Assembly (NCBI GenBank): GCA_027448945.1
Contig: DAIDMQ010000042.1
Span: forward strand, 44,781 to 108,780
From: Gallionellaceae bacterium
GTDB lineage: Bacteria; Pseudomonadota; Gammaproteobacteria; Burkholderiales; Gallionellaceae
Direction of reading: 5' to 3'
DNA length: 64,000 nucleotides
Each line of letters opens with the position of its first letter. Within the stretch, counting starts at the first letter, position 1. The notes beneath the pieces are model-generated. The model saw only the letters and a program-made list of their open reading frames with translations. It was not told the DNA's origin and ran no database searches. Positions 37,543 to 47,176 of the stretch are shown here, piece after piece. The translations under genes were made by a program, and so were the position numbers.

Positions 37543-38790
37543 TTATGGAATAGGCTGCTCGCCACTGATTAGGTGTTGGAAAGTCTCGCGTGCGCGGGCC
37601 AAATGAATCTTATTTCCATCTACCATCACCTCGGCAGCGCGTGGGCGGGTGTTGTAATTGGAGCTCATGCTCATGCCATAAGCGCCAGCCGAGAACACCG
37701 CCAACAATGATTGCGGGGCAATAGCGAGTTGGCGATCACGTCCGATGAAGTCGCCAGTCTCGCAGATTGGACCCACCACTTCATAACGCTGTGCGGCATG
37801 GTCTTCTTGCTTAACGGGCTGGATGTTGTGATAGGCATTGTAAAGCGCGGGACGCATCAGATCGTTCATGGCCGCATCGACGATGGCGAAATTTTTTTCC
37901 TCTCCATGTTTGAGAAATTCCACTTTAGTGAGCAATACGCCCGCATTCCCGACCAGTACGCGCCCCGGCTCCAGGATCAATTTTTGGGTGCGGCCTTGCA
38001 GTGCGCCCAACATAGCTGAGATGTATTCAGAGATTGCTGGAGGGGTCTCGTCGTCATAGCAGATGCCCAAGCCGCCGCCCAAGTCCAGATGCTCCAGTGT
38101 GATGCCCTCAGCTGCGAGTGCATCGACTAGCACCAAGACCTTTTCTATCGCCGCGATGAAAGGGCTGGTCTCGGTCAGTTGTGAGCCTATGTGGCAGTCC
38201 ATGCCTGTGATGCGAAGGTTGGTATAAGTGCTGGCCTTGCGATATAGCGCAATCGCTTCGCTGTAGGCGACGCCGAATTTGTTCTGTTTAAGGCCGGTGG
38301 AAATATAGGGATGGGTTTTTGCATCCACATCGGGGTTGACACGCAGGCTGATGGCCGCGACTTTGCCCATTTCTGCAGCGACCGCGTTGAGTTTATCCAG
38401 TTCAGGCGCGGACTCGACGTTGAAGCACAGGATGTTGGCAGTCAAAGCCATACGCATCTCTTCGGCAGTCTTGCCTACGCCTGAAAACACCACTTTGCGC
38501 GCATCGCCGCCCGCGGCCAGCACACGTTGCAGTTCGCCACCCGAGACGATGTCGAAGCCTGCGCCCAGCCTCGCGAATACGCTGAGGACGGCTAGATTGG
38601 AGTTGGCTTTTACCGCATAGCAGATCAGGTGTTCACGACCCTGTAAGGCTGCGCTGAATTGGCGATAGCCGTCGCTTAGGGCGGCGCGTGAGTAAACATA
38701 ACAAGGTGTGCCGAACTGTGCTGCGATGTCGGACATGGCAACGTCTTCAGCATAGAGCTGTTTATTCTGGAACTGGAAATATGCGGACAT
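37543..38790 (-). CDS. lysA: Diaminopimelate decarboxylase
   Basis: 415 residues. A PLP enzyme of the alanine-racemase fold that makes lysine from meso-diaminopimelate. The PLP lysine is in LICYAVKANSNLAVL (about residue 61); SGGELQRVLAAG, FGVAYSEAIALY, DLGGGLGICY and the C-terminal GPICETGDFIGRDR (active-site Cys) and GAYGMSMSSNYNTRPR follow. Starts two bases after the lptM stop. Confidence 0.96.
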   Translation of the reverse strand: MSAYFQFQNKQLYAEDVAMSDIAAQFGTPCYVYSRAALSDGYRQFSAALQGREHLICYAVKANSNLAVLSVFARLGAGFDIVSGGELQRVLAAGGDARKVVFSGVGKTAEEMRMALTANILCFNVESAPELDKLNAVAAEMGKVAAISLRVNPDVDAKTHPYISTGLKQNKFGVAYSEAIALYRKASTYTNLRITGMDCHIGSQLTETSPFIAAIEKVLVLVDALAAEGITLEHLDLGGGLGICYDDETPPAISEYISAMLGALQGRTQKLILEPGRVLVGNAGVLLTKVEFLKHGEEKNFAIVDAAMNDLMRPALYNAYHNIQPVKQEDHAAQRYEVVGPICETGDFIGRDRQLAIAPQSLLAVFSAGAYGMSMSSNYNTRPRAAEVMVDGNKIHLARARETFQHLISGEQPIP

Positions 38791-38792
38791 GA

Positions 38793-38942
38793 TCAGGGCT
38801 GTGTTTGGGTAGATGGGACGGAGGAAATTGCGGGCGCACTCTGTGCTGGCTGCGCAGTCGGAATCAGTATCAGCGACCCTTTTCTGCCGCAGCCTTGCGA
38901 GAGCAAAGCCAAAACCACGATAATGCTCAGACGTAGCAACAT
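38793..38942 (-). CDS. lptM: LPS-assembly lipoprotein LptM (YifL-like)
   Basis: 49 residues. A short hydrophobic signal (LLRLSIIVVLALLSQGC) with the lipidated cysteine at residue 18, followed by GRKGSLILIP, which matches the family's C-G-x-K-G-x-L-x-x-P signature. The rest is Pro/Ser/Gln-rich. LptM helps LptD oxidise and assemble at the outer membrane in E. coli. Its position directly before lysA and divergent from cyaY is conserved in proteobacteria and strengthens the call. Confidence 0.9.
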   Translation of the reverse strand: MLLRLSIIVVLALLSQGCGRKGSLILIPTAQPAQSAPAISSVPSTQTQP

Positions 38943-38979
38943 GATGTACCCGATTAAATTCTAAAGAGGCGGATTATAA

Positions 38980-39291
38980 ATGACTGAGAGCGAATTCAAC
39001 CAACTTGCCGATGATGCACTAGCCTTGATCGAAACGTCTATAGACGAATGCGGGGGGGATGTGGAATGCAACCGTAGCGGTAATGTACTGGAGGTCGAGT
39101 TCGATAACGGTCAGAAGATTATCATTAATCGGCACGATGTAAACCAAGAGATCTGGGTGGCGGCGAAATCGGGTGGCTTCCACTATGTATGGCAGGACGG
39201 CATTTGGCATAGCCGACGCGACAATGGTGAGTTGTACAGCAAGTTAGTCGAGTTGTTCGCCGAGCAGGGCGAGAGACTATCGTTGGATTAA
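38980..39291 (+). CDS. cyaY: Frataxin-like iron-binding protein CyaY
   Basis: 103 residues. The acidic helix (ESEFNQLADDALALIETSID) and the beta-sheet signature NGQKIIINRHDVNQEIWVAA followed by GGFHYVW are diagnostic of frataxin. It modulates IscS-dependent Fe-S assembly by sensing iron. Divergent from lptM-lysA, with 37 bases between. Confidence 0.95.
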   Translation: MTESEFNQLADDALALIETSIDECGGDVECNRSGNVLEVEFDNGQKIIINRHDVNQEIWVAAKSGGFHYVWQDGIWHSRRDNGELYSKLVELFAEQGERLSLD

Positions 39292-41168
39292 TTGGCGCCG
39301 AACCACTTGCCGCGCAAAGTTTTTAGGCTCTCCATGATGCGCGCACCTACCGTGCCATGCGTGATTGTGGGCGGGTCGACGCGCAACATCTTGGTCAAAG
39401 CGGGGGTTTGTTTATAGGTCAGGTAACGTTGCAGGGCTGCATGAAGTTGTCCCTTCAGCAAGCCTACACTGAGTGGTTTGCTGAGGATGCGGAACACCTG
39501 GGCCTGATTTATGAGATCGATGACCAGCTCGGAGTCGGCAGCTTTTGTCACAACAATGGTGAGTATTTGCGGGTTCTCTTGTTTCAGCAGCTTCAGCAGT
39601 GAGGTGAGCTTGGCATGACCGGACTCCACATCCGCGAGTATCACGGCGATTTCGTGTTTGGTGAGTAGTTCTAAAGCTGTGTCACTGTCTGCTGCATAAA
39701 TCACAGGACACTTGCCGCCTATAAGTTCACGTGCCACCCTGTAGATCTCTTCATCTTGATCTATCACCATCACTCCTGCTTCCATCTTGTCAGGCAAGCC
39801 GATGGGGTTACTGGTTGTATCTGCAAGTTCCAAGGCAATGGTCACGCCTTCGGCTACCAGGGTTTGCAGCGCAATATCATCCCAGGGCTTGTTGATGAAG
39901 CGGTAGACCTCGCCGTCATTGATAGAGCCTACGATAGAGGCCAGATCAGAATAGCCCGTCAGCAAGATACGGACGCTGCGTGGGGATATCTCGCGGGATT
40001 GGCGCAACAGGTCGACGCCCAGCATGATGGGCATACGCTGATCGCTGATGATCACGTGCATCTGGTATTTGCGCAGGAACTCCAGCGCCTTGTTGCCATC
40101 GGTGGTCGTGAAGACGTGATAGCGTTGGCGGAATAGTGACTTGAGTGCCGTCAGGATGCGTTCGTCATCGTCGACGATCAATAGACGCGCTTTCTTGATA
40201 CTTGAATCTAAAGTGATAGGGCTGTTGCCGTATTGTGAGCTGTCCTGAGTCCCGGGATTGGTCAGGCTGCTGTCTGCATTCAGCATGCGCGAAAAATTCA
40301 TCATCGTGTTGCTATTAGGCACACCAACAGGGGCCTCAACATGCAAGGAGGCCCGTATAGCCTCGCGGAATGCGTCCGAGAACGCCCTGGCATTCTGATA
40401 TCGATCCTCTTTTTTCTTCGCCAACGCCTGATGCATCACGGCATCCATCATCGGGGAGAGTTGTACGTTTAGTTCGCTGGGTTTGGATGGCTCCACATTC
40501 ATTACCTGTTGCATGACTGTGGCGGCATTGCCAGTGAAGGGGCGTTTGCCTGTCAGCAATTCATAAGCAATCACGCCAATCGCGAATAAATCGGTTAGGC
40601 CATCTATGTTGACGCCCAAAAATTGTTCCGGGGACATATAGTGCGGCGTGCCCAAAATGTCACCCACTTGGGTGAGTGTGGAAGACTCGACATGTGCGAT
40701 GCCGAAGTCATTGATCTTGATGCGGCCATCATTGTTGATCATGATGTTAGATGGCTTGATGTCTCTATGCACCACACCTTGCGCATGGGCATAGCCTATA
40801 CCATCGAGCAACTGGGTGATGATCTGGCCGACCTCATTGATATCGTAACGATCACCTTCAGCCAGATGGTGTGCAAGCGTTTTGCCGTTCACCAGTTCCA
40901 TGACGATGTATGCGCCATGGTTGTCTTCCAGATAGTCGTAAATCTGTACGATGCTCGGATGCACCAAACGTCCTACTGCCTGCGCTTCTTGGCGAAAGCG
41001 ATTCATCAAACCATCCAAATCGTCTTTCTGGTGCAGCGTTTTGTTGATGGATTTGATCGCGACACCTCGGGCAATAGCCGGATCCCAGCCTTTCAATACT
41101 ACGCCCATGCCACCGGTACCCAGTGGACCCAGAACTTCGTATTTGCCTATCTTCTCTGGCGTGTTCAT
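39288..41168 (-). CDS. Hybrid Ser/Thr protein kinase with two receiver domains
   Basis: 626 residues. Residues about 8-270 are a Hanks-type kinase: GPLGTGGMG loop, VAIK with Lys39, HRD at 134-136, DFG at 154-156 and GTPHYMSPEQF activation segment, all intact. Residues about 326-440 are a receiver domain: acidic VDDDE, phospho-acceptor Asp376 (IISDQRMP), Thr404 and Lys427 (FINKPWDD). Residues about 464-580 form a second receiver with Asp513 (VILADVES), Thr541 and Lys564. No transmembrane helix and no PASTA or DNA-binding domain, so it is a cytoplasmic signalling hub. It starts 6 bases after a histidine kinase gene, so phosphotransfer from that kinase to one or both receivers is the obvious inference. 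Confidence 0.9.
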   Translation of the reverse strand: MNTPEKIGKYEVLGPLGTGGMGVVLKGWDPAIARGVAIKSINKTLHQKDDLDGLMNRFRQEAQAVGRLVHPSIVQIYDYLEDNHGAYIVMELVNGKTLAHHLAEGDRYDINEVGQIITQLLDGIGYAHAQGVVHRDIKPSNIMINNDGRIKINDFGIAHVESSTLTQVGDILGTPHYMSPEQFLGVNIDGLTDLFAIGVIAYELLTGKRPFTGNAATVMQQVMNVEPSKPSELNVQLSPMMDAVMHQALAKKKEDRYQNARAFSDAFREAIRASLHVEAPVGVPNSNTMMNFSRMLNADSSLTNPGTQDSSQYGNSPITLDSSIKKARLLIVDDDERILTALKSLFRQRYHVFTTTDGNKALEFLRKYQMHVIISDQRMPIMLGVDLLRQSREISPRSVRILLTGYSDLASIVGSINDGEVYRFINKPWDDIALQTLVAEGVTIALELADTTSNPIGLPDKMEAGVMVIDQDEEIYRVARELIGGKCPVIYAADSDTALELLTKHEIAVILADVESGHAKLTSLLKLLKQENPQILTIVVTKAADSELVIDLINQAQVFRILSKPLSVGLLKGQLHAALQRYLTYKQTPALTKMLRVDPPTITHGTVGARIMESLKTLRGKWFGAN

Positions 41169-41174
41169 ATGCCT

Positions 41175-42917
41175 CTATCCTTCGAGATCTGCTTCTGCGG
41201 GCGGCTTGAGCGGCAGCCAAACGATGAACTTCGTCCCTGCGTCTTGTTTTGATTCGACCTTGATGTTCCCTCCGTGTTGCTGGATGATCTTATACGAGAT
41301 GGAGAGTCCCAGTCCGGTACCTTTGCCGATCTCCTTGGTGGTAAAGAAAGGATCGAATATCTTGGGAAGCACGTCGGGTGGAATGCCATTGCCGTTGTCT
41401 ATCACTTCTACTACTACCCCGTTGCCTTCCCTGCGAGAATTTAATGTGATCGTACCGCGCTCGTTTGGCAAGGCTTGTGCCGCATTGGTGATCAAGTTCA
41501 AGAACACCTGGTTAAGTTGCGAGGGCGAACAGGTGATCTCCGGGAGTTCACCGAAATTTTTGTGCACCTCTATCGTCTTGAGCAAGTGTTTGGCAAGTAG
41601 CAGCGTGCTGTTGAGGCCGTCATTGAGGTTGAATTGGGCGACTTTGCTACGGTCCAGACGACTGAAGTTCTTGAGGTTGCCGACAATCTCGGCTACTTGC
41701 CCTGTACCGAACAGGCCATCTTTGACCAAGTTTTCTAATTCTTCTAGGACATTTTGTTGTTTGAGCGCTGCAATCTGTGAATAGGTGTGCTTGAATTCAC
41801 GCGCCATACCTTCCTGATCGTTACCCGTTTTGAGTAGCTCCAACAGTTTTTCGCTGTGATCTATGGTGATCCGCAAACTGGGTAGTTGTTCGGCTACCCG
41901 CCCTAAACTATTTTTGACATAAGCCAAGGGAGTATTGATCTCGTGTGCGACACCCGCGACCATCTGACCCAGCGAGGACATTTTCTCTGATTGTATTAAT
42001 TGTAATTCAGATTCCTTCAGATGTTTCATCGCTTCCGAGAGTTCCTCGGTACGTTTCTCAACTCTGACCTCCAAACTTTGATTCGTGGCTTTGAGTTGGA
42101 AACCCATATAGCCAAGCAGAATCAATAGCGCGCCGGAGTAATAAATTAGGTAGATGCGATAGCGTTCTTTCTCTTGAAAGATGCTGTCGAGTTCGCCGTT
42201 GAATGACAGGGTCATATTGACCAGGCGGGGTCCAGATGTCAGTGCTTCCAGTTGATCGAATAAAGCGATTTCGACTGGAATATGTTTGGTCAGTGTGTGT
42301 ACTGCCGTGACGATGTTATCCGCACTCTCGCGAAACTCTGCGGGGACTGCAGTGAGGTGTGTGGCTGCGCTCTGTAGGCTGACACGCTGTGTATCTTCGG
42401 CCTGCAGATAGTATTGGGATGCATGTTCGTTAAGATCGTTGACTGCTTGAACCAGCGAAGTCGGTAGGACTTGTTGCGGATTACTCTGGACGGTCAGGCT
42501 GGACGCCGTACTTAATATCGTTTGCAGCGCCTCTTTGTTCAGATGGTTCTCAGCCTTGAAGCGTTCGAACAATTCAGCTTTGACTTCTATGGTCTTGCGT
42601 AATTCGGTCAGGCCGGAACGTAAAGAGGCACTGGATGTTGCTTGGGCAACGCGGGTGATGTCGCGCAACGCTTTGTCGCCCGCTTCCGGCCGGCTGAAAT
42701 GAACCATCCCGTTCTTGCTTAGATCTATGCGTGCTCGCTGGGCTTCGAAATCCCAGCGCTTGTCGATGTCTTTGAGCTCATTCAGTAGACTCATGACTTC
42801 GTTCTGTTCGCGTAGATCCACTGCTTGGGTTTTTTGGTAAAAAAACGCCAATACGCCCAACATGATCAAAATTACCAGTACGATCAGCGTGTTGTGCAGT
42901 TTGTCTGACTTTTGCAT
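41175..42917 (-). CDS. Membrane sensor histidine kinase (NtrB/DctB-like transmitter)
   Basis: 580 residues. Transmembrane helices at about 10-27 and 256-273 bracket a 230-residue, mostly helical periplasmic sensor with many Gln/Leu heptads; I do not recognise its ligand. A coiled coil (about 280-312) leads to HisKA with phospho-acceptor His325 in MVAGVAHEINTPLAYV. The ATPase domain shows the N box (VFLNLITNAAQALP), G1 (VIDNGNGIPPDVL), F box (FDPFFTTK) and G2 (GTGLGLSIS). It lacks a cognate DNA-binding response regulator next door; the only receivers are in the downstream Ser/Thr kinase. Confidence 0.93.
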   Translation of the reverse strand: MQKSDKLHNTLIVLVILIMLGVLAFFYQKTQAVDLREQNEVMSLLNELKDIDKRWDFEAQRARIDLSKNGMVHFSRPEAGDKALRDITRVAQATSSASLRSGLTELRKTIEVKAELFERFKAENHLNKEALQTILSTASSLTVQSNPQQVLPTSLVQAVNDLNEHASQYYLQAEDTQRVSLQSAATHLTAVPAEFRESADNIVTAVHTLTKHIPVEIALFDQLEALTSGPRLVNMTLSFNGELDSIFQEKERYRIYLIYYSGALLILLGYMGFQLKATNQSLEVRVEKRTEELSEAMKHLKESELQLIQSEKMSSLGQMVAGVAHEINTPLAYVKNSLGRVAEQLPSLRITIDHSEKLLELLKTGNDQEGMAREFKHTYSQIAALKQQNVLEELENLVKDGLFGTGQVAEIVGNLKNFSRLDRSKVAQFNLNDGLNSTLLLAKHLLKTIEVHKNFGELPEITCSPSQLNQVFLNLITNAAQALPNERGTITLNSRREGNGVVVEVIDNGNGIPPDVLPKIFDPFFTTKEIGKGTGLGLSISYKIIQQHGGNIKVESKQDAGTKFIVWLPLKPPAEADLEG

Positions 42918-43035
42918 ATGACCCCATCATTTTCGCAAATTGGGCGAACAGCCCATAAGATACCTTAATGAGGGTTAATTGAGGTGAGGAAAAATATCTA
43001 TATATTCAGCGCGACCTTGCAAACGACGGCAGAGG

Positions 43036-43764
43036 TCAGAGCGCCACAGACTTAAGTTCGGCACGTAATTGTAAATAATCGGGACAGGCCGCATGCACCA
43101 CGGCCCAGAATCTTGACGAGTGATTCATCTCCTGAAGATGCGCTAATTCATGCACCACCACGTAGTCGATCAGTCTTGTAGGGAGCTTGATCAGTTGTAG
43201 ATTGAGTCGTATAGAACCGCGAGCAGTGCAACATCCCCACTGTGTCTTGGCGGTCGATAATCTAATCTCCGGCGGGAGCAGATTCATGACGACAGCGTAA
43301 TGACTCACGCGTTGCTTGAAGAGGCGGAGTGCTTGGTCTTTGTACCACTGTGTGACATCGCGCTCGAGTTGTTTGTCAGTACCAATGAGGGGGAGGAATA
43401 CGCAGAGCTCATTACCGCGTCTCTGTGCGGGTGCTACGAAGCGACCGTATGTTATGCGCAAGGTCAGCAGCTCGCCAAGATAATCGAGTTGCGCGCCTTC
43501 ATGCAATAGCACGGGTTGCGGTCTGCGATCCTCCCAGCCTTGTAGCTTATTCACCACCCAGGCCGCTTTGTCTTGTAAGACCTTATCCAGCCACTGTTCG
43601 GATGCGCGCAGTGGCATGCTCACGGTCAGCCCCTTGTCGTCTATGCGTAATCCTATGCTGCGTCGCTTGCTACTGCGTTTAAGGGTGTAGGTGATGCGTT
43701 GCCCCGCAAGATCAGTGTCACGCTGCTCGGCGGCCGGAGGCGTGGTGCGCAACGCTTTGGGCAT
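43036..43764 (-). CDS. DUF45/YgjP-type zinc metallopeptidase
   Basis: 242 residues from the ATG at 43764, which shares a base with the plsC stop (TGATG); an in-frame ATG at 43800 lies inside plsC. The C-terminal third holds the zinc motif VVHELAHLQEMNHSSRFW (HExxH plus downstream His). The N-terminal KRSSKRRSIGLRID and LSTAKTQWGCCTARGSIRLN are typical of the YgjP-like family. Its substrate is unknown. Confidence 0.9.
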   Translation of the reverse strand: MPKALRTTPPAAEQRDTDLAGQRITYTLKRSSKRRSIGLRIDDKGLTVSMPLRASEQWLDKVLQDKAAWVVNKLQGWEDRRPQPVLLHEGAQLDYLGELLTLRITYGRFVAPAQRRGNELCVFLPLIGTDKQLERDVTQWYKDQALRLFKQRVSHYAVVMNLLPPEIRLSTAKTQWGCCTARGSIRLNLQLIKLPTRLIDYVVVHELAHLQEMNHSSRFWAVVHAACPDYLQLRAELKSVAL

Positions 43765-44471
43765 CAGTGTGCCAGTTGCTGGATTTCGTTCTCTATCCAT
43801 GCTTCTACGCGAGCATTGATCTCATCCGCCTTGAGACCCTGAGTCTGGATAGGCTCACCTATGCTCATGGTGATCACGCCCGGATGTTTGCTGAACGCAT
43901 TGCGCCCCCACAAGCGCCCTGCATTGTGCGCGACGGGGATCACGGGGACTCCGGAACTGGCTGCCAGCATTGCGCCACCTATTTTGTATTTACCGCGCTG
44001 ACCGTAAGGGACACGCGTGCCTTCTGGAAAAACCACCACACAAAAACCTTGTGCTAAGCGTTCTTTGCCCTGCTTGAGCAATTGCTTCATTGCAGATTTG
44101 CCATCGCTGCGTTTGATGCCGATGGGGCTGGTCAGTGCCAAGGCCCAGCCGAAGAAAGGTATCCAAAATAGCTCGCGCTTTAATACCCAGACTTGCGGTG
44201 GGAAAATCTTTTGTAGAGCCAGTGTTTCCCATGCGGATTGGTGTTTGCACATGATAATGCACGGTTCCTTGGGGAGATTTTCTATGCCCTTAACTTCATG
44301 GCGTATGCCGCACACCACGCGCAAGATCGGCAGCATCATCTTCGCCCATTGTGAAATGATGAGGTAACGTGTCATGCGACTGAAGGGAAAACTCAGCAAG
44401 GCCAAAGTGGCAAAAATCGGAGTGATGATGAGTTGCAACAACAAGAACAGCAGCGAGCGTATCAGCAGCAT
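43764..44471 (-). CDS. plsC: 1-acyl-sn-glycerol-3-phosphate acyltransferase
   Basis: 235 residues. Makes phosphatidic acid from lysophosphatidate at the inner membrane; an N-terminal hydrophobic helix (about 3-30) anchors it. Motif I is CKHQSAWETLAL, an HX4E variant of the HX4D box; motif III is VVFPEGTRVPYG, and GVPVIPVAHNAG is motif IV. Fourth gene of glyQ-glyS-gmhB-plsC-DUF45; the gmhB-plsC gap is 4 bases. Confidence 0.93.
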   Translation of the reverse strand: MLLIRSLLFLLLQLIITPIFATLALLSFPFSRMTRYLIISQWAKMMLPILRVVCGIRHEVKGIENLPKEPCIIMCKHQSAWETLALQKIFPPQVWVLKRELFWIPFFGWALALTSPIGIKRSDGKSAMKQLLKQGKERLAQGFCVVVFPEGTRVPYGQRGKYKIGGAMLAASSGVPVIPVAHNAGRLWGRNAFSKHPGVITMSIGEPIQTQGLKADEINARVEAWIENEIQQLAH

Positions 44472-44475
44472 GTAT

Positions 44476-45018
44476 TCAACCTTGACCTTTCAATAACTCG
44501 GTGACAACCGCACTCAGATTGGCGAATACCTGTGTACCTTCGGGTAAATTGCCCGCTGCCTGTGTTTTGCCGCCCTTGCCAGTCAGAACCAGGTACGGTT
44601 GTGTTCCTAACGCAACGCCGGCTTGCAGATCGCGCAGCGAGTCACCTACCGCCGGCACGTCATTCAAGGGGATGTTGTAGCGTGCAGATATCTCTTCGAA
44701 CATGCCGGACTTGGGTTTGCGGCAATGGCAATGGCTCTCGGCAGTGTGCGGACAGAAGAACACCGCGTCGATGCGTGCACCAACAAGTGCGGCAGCCTTG
44801 TGCATCTTGTCATGTATGTCGTTTAGGGTGGTCATATCAAATAGTCCACGACCGACTCCGGACTGATTGGTCGCCACTACGACACGATAGCCCGATTGAT
44901 TTAGGCGGGCGATCGCTTCCAGGCTGCCCTCTATGGGCAGCCATTCGGCGGGGCTCTTGATGAATTGGTCGGAGTCTTGATTAATGACGCCGTCGCGGTC
45001 CAAGATGATGAGTTTCAT
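44476..45018 (-). CDS. gmhB: D-glycero-beta-D-manno-heptose-1,7-bisphosphate 7-phosphatase
   Basis: 180 residues, HAD phosphatase of ADP-heptose synthesis for the LPS inner core. The catalytic DxD is in LIILDRDGVINQDSD (residues 8-10), VATNQSGVGRG follows, and the zinc loop is CPHTAESHCHCRKPKSGMF. VGDSLRDLQAGVALG closes the active site. The order glyS-gmhB-plsC is frequent in betaproteobacteria. Confidence 0.95.
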   Translation of the reverse strand: MKLIILDRDGVINQDSDQFIKSPAEWLPIEGSLEAIARLNQSGYRVVVATNQSGVGRGLFDMTTLNDIHDKMHKAAALVGARIDAVFFCPHTAESHCHCRKPKSGMFEEISARYNIPLNDVPAVGDSLRDLQAGVALGTQPYLVLTGKGGKTQAAGNLPEGTQVFANLSAVVTELLKGQG

Positions 45019-45058
45019 AGGATAGTCATTGGTTGGTTGTCGCCAGGTGACGTCGCAG

Positions 45059-47176
45059 TTAAGCCGCTAATTTTGAGATATCCGCGACCTGATTCATTAA
45101 ACCACCCAGTTGCTGTAACAAGGCGGCGCGATTCAGGCGTAGGTCAGGTTCTTTGCACATCACCATGACTTTCTCGAAGAAGTCGTCAATAAAGGGCTTG
45201 AGGGTAACCAGTATCTTGAGGTTTTGGCCATAGTCGCCACGCTCCAGATAATCCGCCGCCAATGGCGAGATGTCCTGCATCGCCTGATACAGATCGCGCT
45301 CGGCAGCTTCATGCAACAGCGCAATCTTCAGGTCACTACCTTGTAACTGGTTCCCCAATTCTTCGTGATTCTTGCGGATGATGTTCTGTACGCGCTTGTT
45401 GGCGGCGGCAAGGTCCTTGGCGGTGGTCAATGCTGCGAAGGCTTTCACACCTTTCAAGCGGGGTAACACCTGATGGGTGCGGCCATAAAGAACTGCGAGT
45501 ACAGCTTCAATGTGTGAAAGTTCGTAGCCCTGCTCGCGTAAATAACCGCGCATACGATCTGCAACGAAATGTTCAATATCCGCCACCACAGTAGGGCTCA
45601 GCATGCCGGCGGGGAAGTTTGCCGCGCCGAGTTTGATGAGTGCGGATAATGACAGATCCAAGGGTGTCTCGATCAGGATGCGCAAGATACCCAGTGCGTT
45701 GCGACGCAGGCCGTAAGGGTCTTTGTCACCGGTAGGCACTTGGCCTATACCGTATATGCCAATCAAGGTCTCCAATTTGTCCGCCAGTGCGACAGCGCAG
45801 GACACAGGCCCGTGTGGCAGTGCGTCGCCGGCGAATCGCGGACGGTAATGCGCTTCGATAGCATCAGCCACTTCTGCCGGTTCGCCATCGTTGAGCGCGT
45901 AATAGCGCCCCATGATGCCTTGCAATTCCGGGAACTCGCCGACCATGTCGGTAAGCAAATCGGATTTGGCCAAACGTGCTGCCTGTACAGCCTGATCTTT
46001 ATCGGCTTGTAGCAGACGCGCGATGGTGCCGGCTAATTTTGACACACGTTCCACGCGTTGCAATTGGGTGCCGAGTTGGTTGTGGTACACCACTTTACTC
46101 AGCCCGTCGACGCGTGATGCCAGTGTCTTTTTCTTGTCTTGCTCGAAGAAGAATTTGGCATCCGCCAGACGTGGACGGACCACGCGCTCATTGCCACCGA
46201 TGACCAGACTCTCATCTGCCGGACTGATGTTGGAGACGATGAGGAAATGATTGGTCAACTTGTTGTTGGCATCCAGTAGCGGGAAATACTTCTGGTTCGC
46301 CTTCATGGTCAAGATCAGACACTCTTGAGGGACAGAGAGGAATTCGTTTTCGAACTTGCCCAACATTACATTGGGACGTTCGACCAGCGCGGTGACTTCA
46401 TCGAGCAAGGCTTCATCTTCGATAGGCTTGAGTTTCTCGCGACCCGCTGCATCTTCCAATTGACGCACGATATCTGCACGACGTGTCGTAAAACTGGCGA
46501 TGACAGCGCCTTCCTGCTCCAGTTGTAGTGCATAGCCATTGGCATCTTTGATAATCAACTTATCGACCTTGGCTTCGAAGCGATGACCTTGGGTGATGCG
46601 GTCTGCGCTCAGTCCCAGAGCGGACACAGGCACGACATCAGTGCCGTGCAGGGCAATCAGGCTATGTGCAGGGCGTACAAAATTTACCGAGCTCCAACCA
46701 TCGGCGAGCTGATAGCCCATTACTTTCGCGATAGGAAGCTTGGCGATGGTTTCATCTAAAGATTTTTGCAGACCTTCGGCAAGTGTCGCACCCTTGATGA
46801 CGTTATCGTAGAACAAGGCCTCGGCCTTGCCATCTTGTGCGCGTTTGAGTTTGGGGATAGCACTTGCATCCGCGCCCAGACTACTGAGTTTCTTTAACAG
46901 CGCATTAGTGGGTGCGCCATTCGCGTCCAGCCCGACCGCAACCGGCATGAGCTTTTGTGAGACTGATTTGTCTGCTGCTTGTTTGGCGACAGCGGTGATA
47001 TGCACAGCAAGGCGGCGTGGTGTGGCGTATGAAGTGACTACCGCATCTTCTGTTGCCAAGCCTTGTGCCTTGAGGCTGCTGGCCATGACTTCGGCAAAAC
47101 TCTCGCCCAGTTTTTTTAGGGATTTGGGTGGTAGCTCTTCTACGAACAACTCGACCAATAGATTCTTGTTGCTCAT
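45059..47176 (-). CDS. glyS: Glycyl-tRNA synthetase beta subunit
   Basis: 705 residues. N-terminal [20 protein letters not shown] and the RRLAVHI segment are beta-subunit hallmarks. The HD-like module in the middle and the C-terminal anticodon-binding domain ([20 protein letters not shown]) recognise tRNA-Gly. Acts as alpha2beta2 with the glyQ product; the genes overlap by 4 bases. Confidence 0.97.
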   Translation of the reverse strand: MSNKNLLVELFVEELPPKSLKKLGESFAEVMASSLKAQGLATEDAVVTSYATPRRLAVHITAVAKQAADKSVSQKLMPVAVGLDANGAPTNALLKKLSSLGADASAIPKLKRAQDGKAEALFYDNVIKGATLAEGLQKSLDETIAKLPIAKVMGYQLADGWSSVNFVRPAHSLIALHGTDVVPVSALGLSADRITQGHRFEAKVDKLIIKDANGYALQLEQEGAVIASFTTRRADIVRQLEDAAGREKLKPIEDEALLDEVTALVERPNVMLGKFENEFLSVPQECLILTMKANQKYFPLLDANNKLTNHFLIVSNISPADESLVIGGNERVVRPRLADAKFFFEQDKKKTLASRVDGLSKVVYHNQLGTQLQRVERVSKLAGTIARLLQADKDQAVQAARLAKSDLLTDMVGEFPELQGIMGRYYALNDGEPAEVADAIEAHYRPRFAGDALPHGPVSCAVALADKLETLIGIYGIGQVPTGDKDPYGLRRNALGILRILIETPLDLSLSALIKLGAANFPAGMLSPTVVADIEHFVADRMRGYLREQGYELSHIEAVLAVLYGRTHQVLPRLKGVKAFAALTTAKDLAAANKRVQNIIRKNHEELGNQLQGSDLKIALLHEAAERDLYQAMQDISPLAADYLERGDYGQNLKILVTLKPFIDDFFEKVMVMCKEPDLRLNRAALLQQLGGLMNQVADISKLAA

